Below are positions 50,416 through 59,457 of a stretch of DNA of 60,231 nt, piece by piece. Made by a program: the position numbers and the translations under genes. The stretch's first letter is position 1. The number at the start of each line of letters is the position of its first letter. The stretch is from Candidatus Polarisedimenticola svalbardensis. Its GTDB lineage: Bacteria; Acidobacteriota; Polarisedimenticolia; Polarisedimenticolales; Polarisedimenticolaceae. The notes below the pieces were generated by a model. It made no database searches, was not told where the DNA came from, and saw only the letters and a program-made list of their open reading frames with translations. The stretch spans positions 1-60,231 of the forward strand of contig JACXWD010000010.1 of NCBI GenBank assembly GCA_014764515.1. Reading direction: 5' to 3'.

Positions 50416-51678
50416 CTACCGGACCCGCTGAGCGTCGAACGGCGGCACCTCCTGGGCCTCGCCCTCAACGACCTGGATTGTGGCGAACCGGGGCTCGGAC
50501 ACGATCACGTGGCCGCCGCCGCCGTCCAGAACGAGCCGGTACCGGCCCGGTGCCAGGGACCCGATGCCCCAACGCCCGTCATCACCGGGCCGCACCCTGG
50601 TCGCTTCACGAAGAATGCTGTTCGGCCCGAGGACGAGAACCGACTCAACCTGGGCTGCAGCCGCACCCTCTATCGTCCCGAACACCTGGTAATCGGTGTG
50701 GCGAACCGGTGCCGGCGGAGGAGGTGGCGCTGCCTCCTGCCGGACCGGCTCCGGGGCGGGAGGAGTCTCCACAGGCCGGGCCTGCGGTTGTTCCACGACC
50801 GGCTCAAGCTCAGGTTCTGGCTCAGGCTCAGGTTCCTCTGGAGTTTCCACCGGCTGGACCTGCGGTTCCTCGACCACCACAGGCACCGGTGGAGGGTTTG
50901 GAGCCTGAACCAGCTTCGGTTCAGGTCTGGGGGCCAGCGGCAATACTGCGGCGGAAATGTCCAGTACATCCAGCGGCTGCTCGATTTTCACGTTGTCGAG
51001 GGTCACGCCGTACAGCCGGTTCGGGTCGGAGTAAACGGACATGGAACGCAGAGGGCTTGCGAGGGAGAAGCGCTGCCGGACCGGTATCTGATCTTCAGCC
51101 TGTGAGTCCTCGAGGTTGACCAGGACCAGGTCCAGGCTGCGTCCGACCAGGAACAGCGGCCCCGAGTGATGGGCCAGCGCCAGGTTCCCGCCAGGCAATT
51201 GGTACAGCGGACCGGATCGAAATCCGGGCAGTGTGAAGGATCGGATTTCATGCTCACATGCCACCAGGATGTGTTTGGCGCCGGGCCACCATGTCATTCC
51301 CGCGGCGGATCTGGGCAAGGTAAGCAGGCGGTCCGTGCTGGTGGTCGCGGTGTCGATCGTCAGAAGGTAGGTATCCCAGGCTTTGCCCTTTTTCTGCTTC
51401 TGGACCACGGCCAGCAGGACTGCGTCATCCTCCACGAATAGCAGAGAACGCACCTGGCCCTTGATCACCAATCCTCGGTAACTGGTATCGGACGAAAGTT
51501 TGAACCTTATGGCCGAAGTCCGTTTTTCTCCGGCTTTGGCAGTCGCGACCGCGCCGGCCGGGCTGCCGGCCACCGCCTTGATACCCGAGAGATCTTCTTC
51601 CCAGTAGGACGGTGGACCATCGGCCAGGGCCGGGCAGGCCATGAAGAGGGTCAACAGGGTCGCCGCGAAAGCGTTCAT
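50416..51678 (-). CDS. Secreted protein with a Pro/Glu-rich spacer and a C-terminal beta domain
   Basis: The 420-residue protein has a signal peptide (FAATLLTLFMACPALA). An N-terminal region (about 30-240) has repeated beta-strands and appears like a beta-propeller-type fold. A spacer rich in Pro, Glu and Val (about 250-330) has stretches such as EPEPEPEPELEP. The C-terminal part (about 335-420), FGTIEGAAAAQVESVLVLGPNSILREATRVRPGDDGRWGIGSLAPGRYRL, resembles carboxypeptidase-regulatory-like beta-sandwich domains. GGAG precedes ATG 51678. The Pro-Glu spacer is like TonB periplasmic spacers, but no TonB C-terminus is present. Function unknown. Confidence 0.72.
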   Translation of the reverse strand: MNAFAATLLTLFMACPALADGPPSYWEEDLSGIKAVAGSPAGAVATAKAGEKRTSAIRFKLSSDTSYRGLVIKGQVRSLLFVEDDAVLLAVVQKQKKGKAWDTYLLTIDTATTSTDRLLTLPRSAAGMTWWPGAKHILVACEHEIRSFTLPGFRSGPLYQLPGGNLALAHHSGPLFLVGRSLDLVLVNLEDSQAEDQIPVRQRFSLASPLRSMSVYSDPNRLYGVTLDNVKIEQPLDVLDISAAVLPLAPRPEPKLVQAPNPPPVPVVVEEPQVQPVETPEEPEPEPEPELEPVVEQPQARPVETPPAPEPVRQEAAPPPPPAPVRHTDYQVFGTIEGAAAAQVESVLVLGPNSILREATRVRPGDDGRWGIGSLAPGRYRLVLDGGGGHVIVSEPRFATIQVVEGEAQEVPPFDAQRVR

Positions 51679-51692
51679 GCCGTCTCCAGTGA

Positions 51693-52913
51693 TCAACCGG
51701 CGTGAACCGTGACGGTCCGTCCGATCTCATCCAGTATTCCCCTCAAGACATCATAATCCGGATGCCGGACCCGGACCCATGCGTTGGCCATATACCCGGC
51801 CTCCACAGCCTGGGTAGGCGTGCCTTCGCCGGGGAAATGGGAGTCGATGATATTTTCACCGAACCGCTCCTGAATCGACTCGATCCCGGAATATCCCCGG
51901 ATAGCGCCATCGCCCTCCGGCCGCAGTGCGATCAGACCGGCGGCGTAGCGCCGCGTGGGACCGACGCCAGGATCCCCGCCGGTCACCGCCATCGCCCATT
52001 CCCTGTACAGGTCGAATTCGTTGGCGGTGCTGTACAGGTCCCAGGTGCCGACTCCAGGCGGCCGGGTACCGATCTCGGAAAACTTCAGCCCGTTGGGGCC
52101 GAAGAACCACTCCATATGGGTAGCGGACGTTCCGATACCCAGTTCCCGGATCACCCGGGCTCCCATCTCGCGGACTTCCATGTAGTCCGGCGACTCCAAC
52201 CGGTTGGTTGTCACAAGCTGGGGCGAGATCCAGCGGGTCCTCATCGCCTCCAGAACGTTGGGGTAGTAGTGAGAGATGAACTCGTATCGTACCTGGCCGT
52301 TTACGGTCAGTGTGTCGTAGAACCCCTCGTGACCCTCGATGAACTGTTCAAGGGCGATGGAGGCGCCGTCCAGGAGCCCCGAGTCGCGGATCGCCGCTTC
52401 CAGCTCTTCATCGTTGTTCGCCCGCCATGTACCGGCGGCACCGGCGGCGTCCCTCGGCTTCAGAATCAGTGGATACCCGGTTTCCGCTGCGAACCGACGG
52501 GCCTCATCGGCGGAATCGGTACCGGTGGAGGCGGCGCAGGCGATACCGGCCTGACGCAGTACTTCCTTCATGGCCGGTTTGTCCCTGCTCAGGAACGCGG
52601 TCCGGGGAGAGGTGCCTGGAATTCCTGTGGCCTCCCGCACATGGGCCACGGGCTGGATGTGGGCCTCGATGGTTGCTTCCAGCCGATCCACCCATCCCCG
52701 GGACTGGATCCGGCGAACGGTCTCCAGCAGTTCCCCTTCGTTGCAGACCGACGAAATCTGCTCGTAGCCCCCGAGCCAACCTTTGAGGTCGTTGTCCAGT
52801 TCGTGGACCGGTCGTTCGCCGATCCCGGTTACCCCGGCGCCGGTCGATGCCAGGGCTCGGACGAATTCGCGCTGGTTTCTGGGGAATGCCGGTTCCACGA
52901 AGATCACATGCAT
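51693..52913 (-). CDS. ATP-grasp ligase (copy 1)
   Basis: The 406-residue protein has an N-terminal Rossmann-like domain, then an ATP-grasp fold with KEVLRQAGIACAASTGTDSADEARRFAAETGYPLILKPRDAAGAAGTWR, ALEQFIEGHEGFYDTL and SATHMEWFFGPNGLKFSEIGTRPPG. These bind ATP and an acyl carboxylate and join it to an amine. It is divergent from a paralogue 127 bases away, with which it shares HMEWF, ISHYYP and E-G-RPPG. AGGAG lies seven bases before ATG 52913. The amine and acid are unknown; it could act in a dipeptide, an amino-acid ligation or a small-peptide pathway. Confidence 0.88.
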   Translation of the reverse strand: MHVIFVEPAFPRNQREFVRALASTGAGVTGIGERPVHELDNDLKGWLGGYEQISSVCNEGELLETVRRIQSRGWVDRLEATIEAHIQPVAHVREATGIPGTSPRTAFLSRDKPAMKEVLRQAGIACAASTGTDSADEARRFAAETGYPLILKPRDAAGAAGTWRANNDEELEAAIRDSGLLDGASIALEQFIEGHEGFYDTLTVNGQVRYEFISHYYPNVLEAMRTRWISPQLVTTNRLESPDYMEVREMGARVIRELGIGTSATHMEWFFGPNGLKFSEIGTRPPGVGTWDLYSTANEFDLYREWAMAVTGGDPGVGPTRRYAAGLIALRPEGDGAIRGYSGIESIQERFGENIIDSHFPGEGTPTQAVEAGYMANAWVRVRHPDYDVLRGILDEIGRTVTVHAG

Positions 52914-53040
52914 AACATGGCTCCTGAATGTTGCTGCCTAATCCTATCTCGATTCACCTGAAAATGTGTCCTGATCCGTTTATCCTTTAACATGACGTCA
53001 GTCGAACGGACAGCACCGTTCGGTCCACAGGGAGGCAGTC

Positions 53041-54258
53041 ATGCCGGCAGTCGTATTTGTTGCGCCGTTTTTCCTGGAGACGACCCTCAGGTTTCTCAAG
53101 GCAACGGCACTACTTCCAGGTGTACGACTGGGGCTGATCAGTCAGGATCCTGTATCCCGCCTGCCTGAGTCGATCCGGTCCAGGCTGACTGCCGTTGAGG
53201 TGCTGCCCGATGCTCTTGACCCGGAAATGATCGCTGGAGCGGTCCGCAGGCTTGCAGGTTCCCTCGGCCCGATCCATCGTTTGATCGGCGCACTGGAGCA
53301 GCTGCAGGTACCCCTGGGCCAGGTCCGGGATCTGCTGGATATCGATGGTATGAAGGCGCCTGCGGCTCGAAAGTTTCGAGACAAGGCATTGATGAAGGAG
53401 ACTCTGCAGGCCGCCGGGGTGCCCTGCGCCCGACATGTCCTTGCGGGGAGCCGGGAGCAGATCCGGGAGTTCCTGGAACGCACCGGGTACCCGGTCGTGG
53501 TGAAACCGATCGACGGCGCCGGGGGCAAGGACACACACCGGGTGGAGGACTCGGACGGCCTTGAAAGGGCCTTGGCGGTTACCGAGCCGACGCCGGAGCG
53601 GCCGGTTCTGATGGAAGAGTTCGTGCAGGGCCAGGAGCATTCCTTCGATTGTGTTTCGATACACGGTCGCCAGGTCTGGCACTCCCTCAGCCATTACTAC
53701 CCCGGCCCCCTTGAAGTGATGGAAAACCCGTGGATTCAGTGGTGCGTCATGATCCCCAGGGAAGTGGACGATGCCCGCTATGACGATATACGGCAGGTTG
53801 CGTCCCAGGCGCTGGATGCACTGGGTGTGGGCACTGCCCTCAGCCATATGGAGTGGTTCCGCCGTCAGGATGGCAGTATCGCCGTCTCCGAGGTAGGCGC
53901 ACGGCCCCCGGGTGCACAGTTCACAACCCTGATCTCCTATGCCAATGAGATCGATCTGTACGGCGCCTGGGCCGAACTCATGGTGTATGACCGCTTCCGG
54001 CCCCCGGAGCGGAAGTTTGCCGCCGGGGCCGCCTACCTCCGGGGGCAGGGAGAGGGGCCGATTCGGAGAATACTGGGTCTGGACCGGATTCGGGAGGAGA
54101 TCGGTGAACTGGTGGTGGAGGCGCGCCTCCCGGAACCGGGCAGCAGGCGCTCGGGGAGCTACGAGGGGGACGGCTATATCATCCTCCGGCATCCGAGCTC
54201 AAAGGTGGTCCGGCAAGCGCTTGGGAGGGTCGTGGAGACAGTTAGGCTGGAATGCTAA
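53041..54258 (+). CDS. ATP-grasp ligase (copy 2)
   Basis: The 405-residue paralogue has the same layout: Rossmann-like N-terminus, then KALMKETLQAAGVPCARHVLAGSREQIREFLERTGYPVVVKPIDGAGGKDTHRV, MEEFVQGQEHSFDCVS, LSHMEWFRRQDGSIAVSEVGARPPG. GGGAGG precedes ATG 53041. The divergent arrangement with copy 1 suggests a shared control region (52914-53040), though only weak promoter motifs are seen there. Two similar ligases in pairs often add different amino acids in sequence, but this is inference only. Confidence 0.88.
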   Translation: MPAVVFVAPFFLETTLRFLKATALLPGVRLGLISQDPVSRLPESIRSRLTAVEVLPDALDPEMIAGAVRRLAGSLGPIHRLIGALEQLQVPLGQVRDLLDIDGMKAPAARKFRDKALMKETLQAAGVPCARHVLAGSREQIREFLERTGYPVVVKPIDGAGGKDTHRVEDSDGLERALAVTEPTPERPVLMEEFVQGQEHSFDCVSIHGRQVWHSLSHYYPGPLEVMENPWIQWCVMIPREVDDARYDDIRQVASQALDALGVGTALSHMEWFRRQDGSIAVSEVGARPPGAQFTTLISYANEIDLYGAWAELMVYDRFRPPERKFAAGAAYLRGQGEGPIRRILGLDRIREEIGELVVEARLPEPGSRRSGSYEGDGYIILRHPSSKVVRQALGRVVETVRLEC

Positions 54259-54276
54259 GCCGCACCGATTAGCCTC

Positions 54277-54305
54277 TTGACAAGTTGACTATTTCAGACA
54301 ATATT
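54277..54305 (+). promoter_or_regulatory. AT-rich promoter region of the HTH-receiver gene
   Basis: TTGACA (54277-54282) and AATATT (54300-54305) are 17 bases apart. A second element TTGACT overlaps at 54285. CCTTA (54325-54329) and TAAGG (54337-54341) form a short inverted repeat near the start codon. The region is much more AT-rich than its flanks. Confidence 0.45.
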
Positions 54306-54348
54306 AGATGCTCATATTTTAATACCTTAAATAACCTAAGGTGACGGG

Positions 54349-54969
54349 ATGAACGAGAAAGCAGTCTTTACCACCTTCGAAGCAGCGAAACTATGCCATG
54401 TTTCGCCGCTCTCCATCATCAACTGGGTGAATGCCGGCAGGCTGCCTGCTTTCCGGACACCGGGCGGCCACCGGCGGATCCGCCGCGAAGATCTGGTCAA
54501 GTTCATGAAGGACAACGGGATCCCCCTGGCGGAGGAGCTCAATGCCGGGTCGGGCAGGACCAGGGTTCTGGTTGTGGACGATGACGGTGCTATCCGGGAT
54601 CTCCTGGCGGAGCATATGGGGTCCAGAAGTGAGCCGTTCGAGGTGATGACCGCCTCGGACGGATTCGAGGCCGGCCGGCTTGTGGCGACCTTCAAGCCAG
54701 ACGTGGTTCTCCTGGACCTGCGGATGCCGGGCATGGACGGGTTTCAGGTCTGCCGCACCGTCAAGGCCGATCCAGAGACTTCCGGAACCATTGTGATCGC
54801 CATGACCGGGTTCCACACACCGGAAACCGAAGCCCGGATCAAGGAATGCGGTGCCGTCGAATGCTTCGCCAAGCCGGTAGAGGCTTCGGTCCTGGCCGAC
54901 AGCATCGAAGAGCAGATGGAGAAGAAGGTCTCGGGCCGCCAGCGCAGGAAGCGCCCGGCCAAGGACTGA
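54349..54969 (+). CDS. HTH (MerR/excisionase-like) - receiver response regulator
   Basis: The 206-residue protein begins with a helix-turn-helix of the MerR/excisionase/BldC type (TTFEAAKLCHVSPLSIINWVNAGRLPAFRTPGGHRRIRREDLVKFMKD, about 5-55). It is followed by a complete receiver (VLVVDDDGAIRDLL, Asp123 in VLLDLRMPGMDGFQV, Lys in CFAKPVEASV). The order is the reverse of most response regulators, which have the receiver first. AAGG lies before ATG 54349. It has no partner kinase adjacent; the kinases at 32318-35547 are far away. Confidence 0.88.
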   Translation: MNEKAVFTTFEAAKLCHVSPLSIINWVNAGRLPAFRTPGGHRRIRREDLVKFMKDNGIPLAEELNAGSGRTRVLVVDDDGAIRDLLAEHMGSRSEPFEVMTASDGFEAGRLVATFKPDVVLLDLRMPGMDGFQVCRTVKADPETSGTIVIAMTGFHTPETEARIKECGAVECFAKPVEASVLADSIEEQMEKKVSGRQRRKRPAKD

Positions 54970-54970
54970 G

Positions 54971-55891
54971 TCAGGGGCAGCCGGAGGCTGCTGCCAGCCT
55001 GTCGGTCAGGACGCAGGATCGGATCGCTGCCGAATCCAGGTCGCAGGTCCCTGCCGTCCAGTTGCAGTCCAGGGCAGTCAGGTCGTGACCGAAGTCCATG
55101 ACCAGCAAAAGCCGTCGCCGCTCCTGGACGAACGGGTCCACATCCACATCCAGCGAAAATGTTGCTTCGCCGTCCACCGCAACCGCGGCACTGTCGGTGC
55201 ATGCATCGCCGATCCCGTCTGAAGGGAAACCGATCGGTAAGGCCGGGTCCGGCGTGTTCAACTGGTCCAGGTTGGCGTGGAACGGGCAGTTGTCCGCCAC
55301 GTCCGGAACCTCGTCCAGTTCACTGTCGAGAAAATAGGTCGGATCGCCCACACCGCCACTGGAGTCGAAGGCACAGGCTTCGCCGATCTCCTCTTCGAAG
55401 ACATCGATCACCGCTTCCTGGCCGGCGTTGGCGATCAGGGGGCAGTTATCGTCTTCGTTGAGAACACCATCTCCATCCAGGTCACCGCCGGGAGACACGT
55501 CGACCTGCCGTACCCGGGAAAGGTCCATCTCGGCCGTGAAGGTCAGGATGCCGGTCACCGGTGCAGGCGAAACCTCCACTGCGGCGCCGAGCATGCACTC
55601 ACCGCTGCCGGTGGACAGCGAAATGTATGATTGCTGGAACAGGCAGTCGCCGCCAGGCGCCAGTTCGTGGGCGATATCGGCGAACTGGATCGACGCCGCC
55701 GGTATGGTCCAGATTGCGTTCTGGATGCTGTCCACTCCCAGGTTCGGAACACTCTGGGCTGCCAGGACCGGATGAACCTGAAGCAGCCCGACTTCGATTA
55801 TGTCGTCTTCTATTTCGTCACAGGCCAGCGTGCAGGCCAGCAGGACCAGCAGGAATGCCAGGGACAGGGTTCTGTGTGTGGAAGCGCTCAT
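54971..55891 (-). CDS. Secreted protein with thrombospondin-3-like calcium repeats
   Basis: The 306-residue protein has a lipoprotein-like signal (LLVLLACTLAC) and a beta-rich middle. Calcium-binding loops follow: DLDGDGVLNEDDNCPLIAN and SELDEVPDVADNCPFHANLDQLNTPDP, both TSP3-like. It ends with SCVLTDRLAAASGCP. ATG 55891 is six bases after the stop of the lipoprotein gene upstream in the operon. No catalytic residues are seen; probable structural or adhesion role at the cell surface. Confidence 0.8.
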   Translation of the reverse strand: MSASTHRTLSLAFLLVLLACTLACDEIEDDIIEVGLLQVHPVLAAQSVPNLGVDSIQNAIWTIPAASIQFADIAHELAPGGDCLFQQSYISLSTGSGECMLGAAVEVSPAPVTGILTFTAEMDLSRVRQVDVSPGGDLDGDGVLNEDDNCPLIANAGQEAVIDVFEEEIGEACAFDSSGGVGDPTYFLDSELDEVPDVADNCPFHANLDQLNTPDPALPIGFPSDGIGDACTDSAAVAVDGEATFSLDVDVDPFVQERRRLLLVMDFGHDLTALDCNWTAGTCDLDSAAIRSCVLTDRLAAASGCP

Positions 55892-55896
55892 CCTGC

Positions 55897-56625
55897 TCAG
55901 TAGGTGATCCAGTCCAGCCCTTCGAGTTCGGTGATGAATCCGTTGGCGTTGAACGACGTGATGCAGGGCACTGTGCCGCCCCGGGAGACCCTGCAAGCGA
56001 CCGGATTGTCCGAACAGGTGAAGGCGTTCTTGTATGCCTGGATCAGAAGAGCCGAGTTGATCCTGATCGGATGATTCACGGCGTCGCCGGAAGGGATCGC
56101 AATCGGCACGTTCGGGCGGAAGGTCCGCCGGTCTACCGACAGGCCGTTAATCGCCTGCGCCACCCGTGACTGTTCCGTCTGGTCACCGGGCAGCAGCGTC
56201 TTCCGGTCGATACAGGCGGCCCCCAGATCGGGAACATCGTTGTTCACCAGCGTAATCGGGATCAGTCCGCTGGGCAAAAAGCTGATCTCCTCGAGAATGA
56301 AGGTGCCTGCAGGAAGGCTTGCGGAAGGCAGGGGACTCGAGGTCGAGTTCAGGTCCATTTCACGGATCTCGTTGGCGAGCAGCGAGATCCCGGCGTTGCC
56401 CAGGCTGTCCTGGCCTTCGGCTGTGGCCGGCCTGACAATCGCCTTGGCAACCAGGAGATTGGCTTCTTCATAATCGGTTGACCCGGGATCGGTGATCTGG
56501 AATTCCAGTACCAGATTCCCAACGGTTGTGCTCAGGGGATCGCTGCCGGAACATCCCGAGAGGATGGCGATGAAGACGATCGCCAGGATCGTCAGACTCA
56601 CAAAGGTTCTCCGAACCAACTTCAT
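55897..56625 (-). CDS. Hypothetical lipoprotein
   Basis: The 242-residue protein has a lipoprotein signal (LAIVFIAILSGCSG). The mature part is beta-rich with no recognised domain; repeated Asn-Ser-rich strands and a Cys pair (CSDNPVACRVSRGGTVPC) are seen. GAGGGC lies before ATG 56625 and a strong promoter is upstream. It precedes the TSP3 protein by five bases, and the two are probably cotranscribed. Confidence 0.75.
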   Translation of the reverse strand: MKLVRRTFVSLTILAIVFIAILSGCSGSDPLSTTVGNLVLEFQITDPGSTDYEEANLLVAKAIVRPATAEGQDSLGNAGISLLANEIREMDLNSTSSPLPSASLPAGTFILEEISFLPSGLIPITLVNNDVPDLGAACIDRKTLLPGDQTEQSRVAQAINGLSVDRRTFRPNVPIAIPSGDAVNHPIRINSALLIQAYKNAFTCSDNPVACRVSRGGTVPCITSFNANGFITELEGLDWITY

Positions 56626-56693
56626 TGGGTTGCCCTCTGATTACTGTTTCTACAAGATGCTTAACCGTACTTTGAATGCTCAAAAGAGGCAAA

Positions 56694-56722
56694 ACTATAA
56701 ACGAACAATTGCGGAGTGACAA
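56694..56722 (-). promoter_or_regulatory. Promoter of the 55897-56625 lipoprotein operon
   Basis: TTGTCA (56717-56722) and TATAGT (56694-56699) are exactly 17 bases apart on the minus strand, about 70 bases before the start codon. Confidence 0.7.
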
Positions 56723-56807
56723 CCGCAGAAATGTGGCCGGTCCAGGCCGGCATCAGCAGGTATAGAGGAGAAGTGCTTCTATATCAGCACTTACAGATAC
56801 CAACCCC

Positions 56808-59321
56808 TCAGGGGCAGGCTACCGGCATCAGTCGCGCCGTTCCTCCCTGACCGATGCCGTAGGAGCCGGTGCAAACCTCCTCGCCCCGGGCCACGTAATA
56901 GTAGGCGTCTCCCGAAGAAGGCGCCGCCCGGGTATCGATCCATGAGGTGCCGCTCAGATCGTCAGCCAGGCAGGTGGCAAGGCTGGTATCCCCGGTCACG
57001 GCCAGGTCCAGCATGAACCCGCCGGCCAGATCATAGCGGTTGGCAGTCGGCTCTACGTTCCAGCTCACCAGCGCATCCAGGCCGCTGTTCTCCACGAAGA
57101 GGCCGGTGACCTCGCCAGGGCCGGTGGCTGTGTTCGGATCCAGGGGTGCGCAGTCGTCCACATCCGGTGTGCCGTCGCCGTCGTCGTCCGGGTCGCAAAC
57201 GTCGCCCAGCGCGTCCAGGTCCGTATCCAGCTGATCCTGATTGGCTGAAGCCGGGCAGTTGTCGCAAAGGTCGCCGGAGAAATCATGATCGAGGTCGGTC
57301 TGTGTGGTGTTCGCATCCAGAGGGCAGTTGTCGTCCAGATCTTTAACGCCGTCGGTGTCGAAGTCACCATTCACCGGTGCGCAGGCAACCGGCGGATTCA
57401 CCGGGCCGGCCGAGACGTATTGGCCCATTACGCTTTCACCACAGCTGTTCACGGCGGTGACGAAGTAGTAGAAGCCTTCGTTGGATAGCGGCTCGGTGTT
57501 GTCCACTGTCTGGCCGTCCAGCACCTCCGTGATCAGGCAAATTTCGTCGTATAGCCAGGTCTCGGCCACGGAGAAGTTGCCCCGGTAGACGTTGGCGGCG
57601 CGGCCCTGTGGCACGTGCCCCCAGGCGATCGTAACGTCCGCGCCGGCCCTGTCCAGGAGGAGCGTGTTCCCGATAGGGTCGGGGACCGATGCGACACTGG
57701 CGTTGAAATCGTCACAATCCAGGACATCGTCCACGCCGTCGTTGTCGTCGTCCGGGTCGGTGCCGTTGGGGATACCGTCCAGGTCGAAGTCGATGTCGAG
57801 CTCATACGCTCCCATGTCCACTTCGGCGGTGCTGCTGTCATCGCCGTCCTGCACCCGGGGTCTTCCGACCAGGTCCAGTGTTGATGCATCGGCATTGTTG
57901 CCGGCGTCGATGGCCGGACTGCCGGCCTGCAACCGGAAATCCTCACTCCCCGGCGTCGTGTCGACGAACAGCGGATCCACCGAGATGTTCCCGTTCAGGC
58001 CGATGTAGTCCGGATCGGTTTTGTCGCCGCCGACCTCGCTGGGGTTCATGTACACCGTGGCCAGATTACCATGGAAGTCGTTGTACCTCACCACCGGCTC
58101 CGAGGTGTCGACGTACAGGCCGCCGCCGCCGAACTCGGCGTAATTCAGGGCGACGATGTTGTTGGCCAGGGTCGGCTCCTCGCCCACGTTTTGGGTCGGG
58201 CCGAGGCTCACACCGCCACCGAAGTCCGCTTCATTGTCCACGATCGTATTGTTGTTCAGGCTGAACAGAACGTTGCCGACCTTGACCCCGCCGCCTTCAC
58301 CGGCGGTGTTGTACTGCATCAGGTTGTCCGAGATTGTGCCGAAGGCCGGTGTGAATACACCCAGATTTCCGTCGTAGCGCGGCCCGCCGGAGATGGCGCC
58401 GCCCCGATCGGTGCCGGTGTTGTCCACGATGATGTTCCGGGTGATGGTCGGCGCAGCAGGCAACGTGTTCAGGGAGTAGATCGCCATTCCGCCGCCGGCG
58501 GCGGTCTGATAGAGCTTGTTCAGGTCGCCTGTACGGTTGGTGCGGATCGTGTTGCCCTCGATCTCCGGGATGGAGTGGTACCCGACGTAAATACCGCCAC
58601 CTAGCGAATAAGTCACTTCGCTCTCGCTGGCTCCGTCCTGGGAATCGACTATGTTCCCCTCGATCAGGTTATTCGTAATCACAGGCCGTGCCGGATCAAA
58701 GCTGAATTTATTCGAATGGATGTAGATCCCGCCGCCGTACCAGATTTCAGGGTTACTCGAATCGGCCAGGATATTGCCGGTGATCTCGTTGTTGGTGATG
58801 GTTGGCGAACTGGCTCCGAAAACAAAGATTCCACCACCGACCAGGAGATTGGGAAGGCTTCCACCGGAATCCCGGAAGAACCCTGCACCGCCGGTAATGG
58901 TGAACCCTTCCAGCCGATCGGCGTTGGTCGGTCCGACGCCGTCGATGGAGCTGATGATCACCGTAGAGCAGTGCGTGGTGGCGGGGTTGACGATGCAATC
59001 CCGGGTGTAGCACTGCTGTCCGGCGCCGTCGATGGTGGTCACAGCCGGCCCGTCGGTGGAGATGATGCTGATGTCTCGAAACAGGATGATTGACTCGTTG
59101 TAATAACCGGGGCTGACTTGTACGGTGCCGCCCACATCCTGGATGTCGCAGACTGCGTCCATGATGCTGCAGAACGGATCGCCGGGAGTGCCGGTGCCTG
59201 GGCAGGTGCTGTCGTCGTCTACGTAAACCGTTTGCTGGGCTTGAGCCGGCGTCAGGGCCGATAGCACGACCAGGAAAGCGAGTATTCCTGAAGTAATTAT
59301 CTGCCGCAGAGGGGTGACCAT
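56808..59321 (-). CDS. Large secreted beta-helix protein with TSP3 repeats
   Basis: The 837-residue protein has a signal peptide (FLVVLSALTPAQA). Residues of about 25-500 form a right-handed beta-helix with repeated PTITNNEITGNI, GGGIYI, ITRNIIVDN and NNNTIVDNEA patterns as in NosD/pectate-lyase-like proteins. A TSP3-like calcium region follows (DDDNDGVDDVLDCDD, DTDGVKDLDDNCPLDANTTQ, DPDDDGDGTPDVDDC). The C-terminal ~100 residues form a module with SWNVEPTANRYDLAGG, YYYVARGEEVCTGSYG and a VACP end. GGAG precedes ATG 59321. It is probably a surface or matrix protein, with polysaccharide lyase or adhesin activity possible. Confidence 0.85.
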   Translation of the reverse strand: MVTPLRQIITSGILAFLVVLSALTPAQAQQTVYVDDDSTCPGTGTPGDPFCSIMDAVCDIQDVGGTVQVSPGYYNESIILFRDISIISTDGPAVTTIDGAGQQCYTRDCIVNPATTHCSTVIISSIDGVGPTNADRLEGFTITGGAGFFRDSGGSLPNLLVGGGIFVFGASSPTITNNEITGNILADSSNPEIWYGGGIYIHSNKFSFDPARPVITNNLIEGNIVDSQDGASESEVTYSLGGGIYVGYHSIPEIEGNTIRTNRTGDLNKLYQTAAGGGMAIYSLNTLPAAPTITRNIIVDNTGTDRGGAISGGPRYDGNLGVFTPAFGTISDNLMQYNTAGEGGGVKVGNVLFSLNNNTIVDNEADFGGGVSLGPTQNVGEEPTLANNIVALNYAEFGGGGLYVDTSEPVVRYNDFHGNLATVYMNPSEVGGDKTDPDYIGLNGNISVDPLFVDTTPGSEDFRLQAGSPAIDAGNNADASTLDLVGRPRVQDGDDSSTAEVDMGAYELDIDFDLDGIPNGTDPDDDNDGVDDVLDCDDFNASVASVPDPIGNTLLLDRAGADVTIAWGHVPQGRAANVYRGNFSVAETWLYDEICLITEVLDGQTVDNTEPLSNEGFYYFVTAVNSCGESVMGQYVSAGPVNPPVACAPVNGDFDTDGVKDLDDNCPLDANTTQTDLDHDFSGDLCDNCPASANQDQLDTDLDALGDVCDPDDDGDGTPDVDDCAPLDPNTATGPGEVTGLFVENSGLDALVSWNVEPTANRYDLAGGFMLDLAVTGDTSLATCLADDLSGTSWIDTRAAPSSGDAYYYVARGEEVCTGSYGIGQGGTARLMPVACP

Positions 59322-59386
59322 ACATTTCTCCATCCGGTTTCCGGCATTGCTGCCGGTCGGATCTGGACCCCCTGACAGACCACGGG

Positions 59387-59415
59387 TATATACGGCGGAT
59401 TCCGGACAGCTACAA
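59387..59415 (-). promoter_or_regulatory. Candidate promoter of the beta-helix gene
   Basis: TTGTAG (59410-59415) and TATATA (59387-59392) lie 17 bases apart on the minus strand, about 66 bases before ATG 59321. The -35 is weak. Confidence 0.4.
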
Positions 59416-59457
59416 GGATTGTTTGACACAAGCAAGAATTTTAAGATTTCCTCTAAA

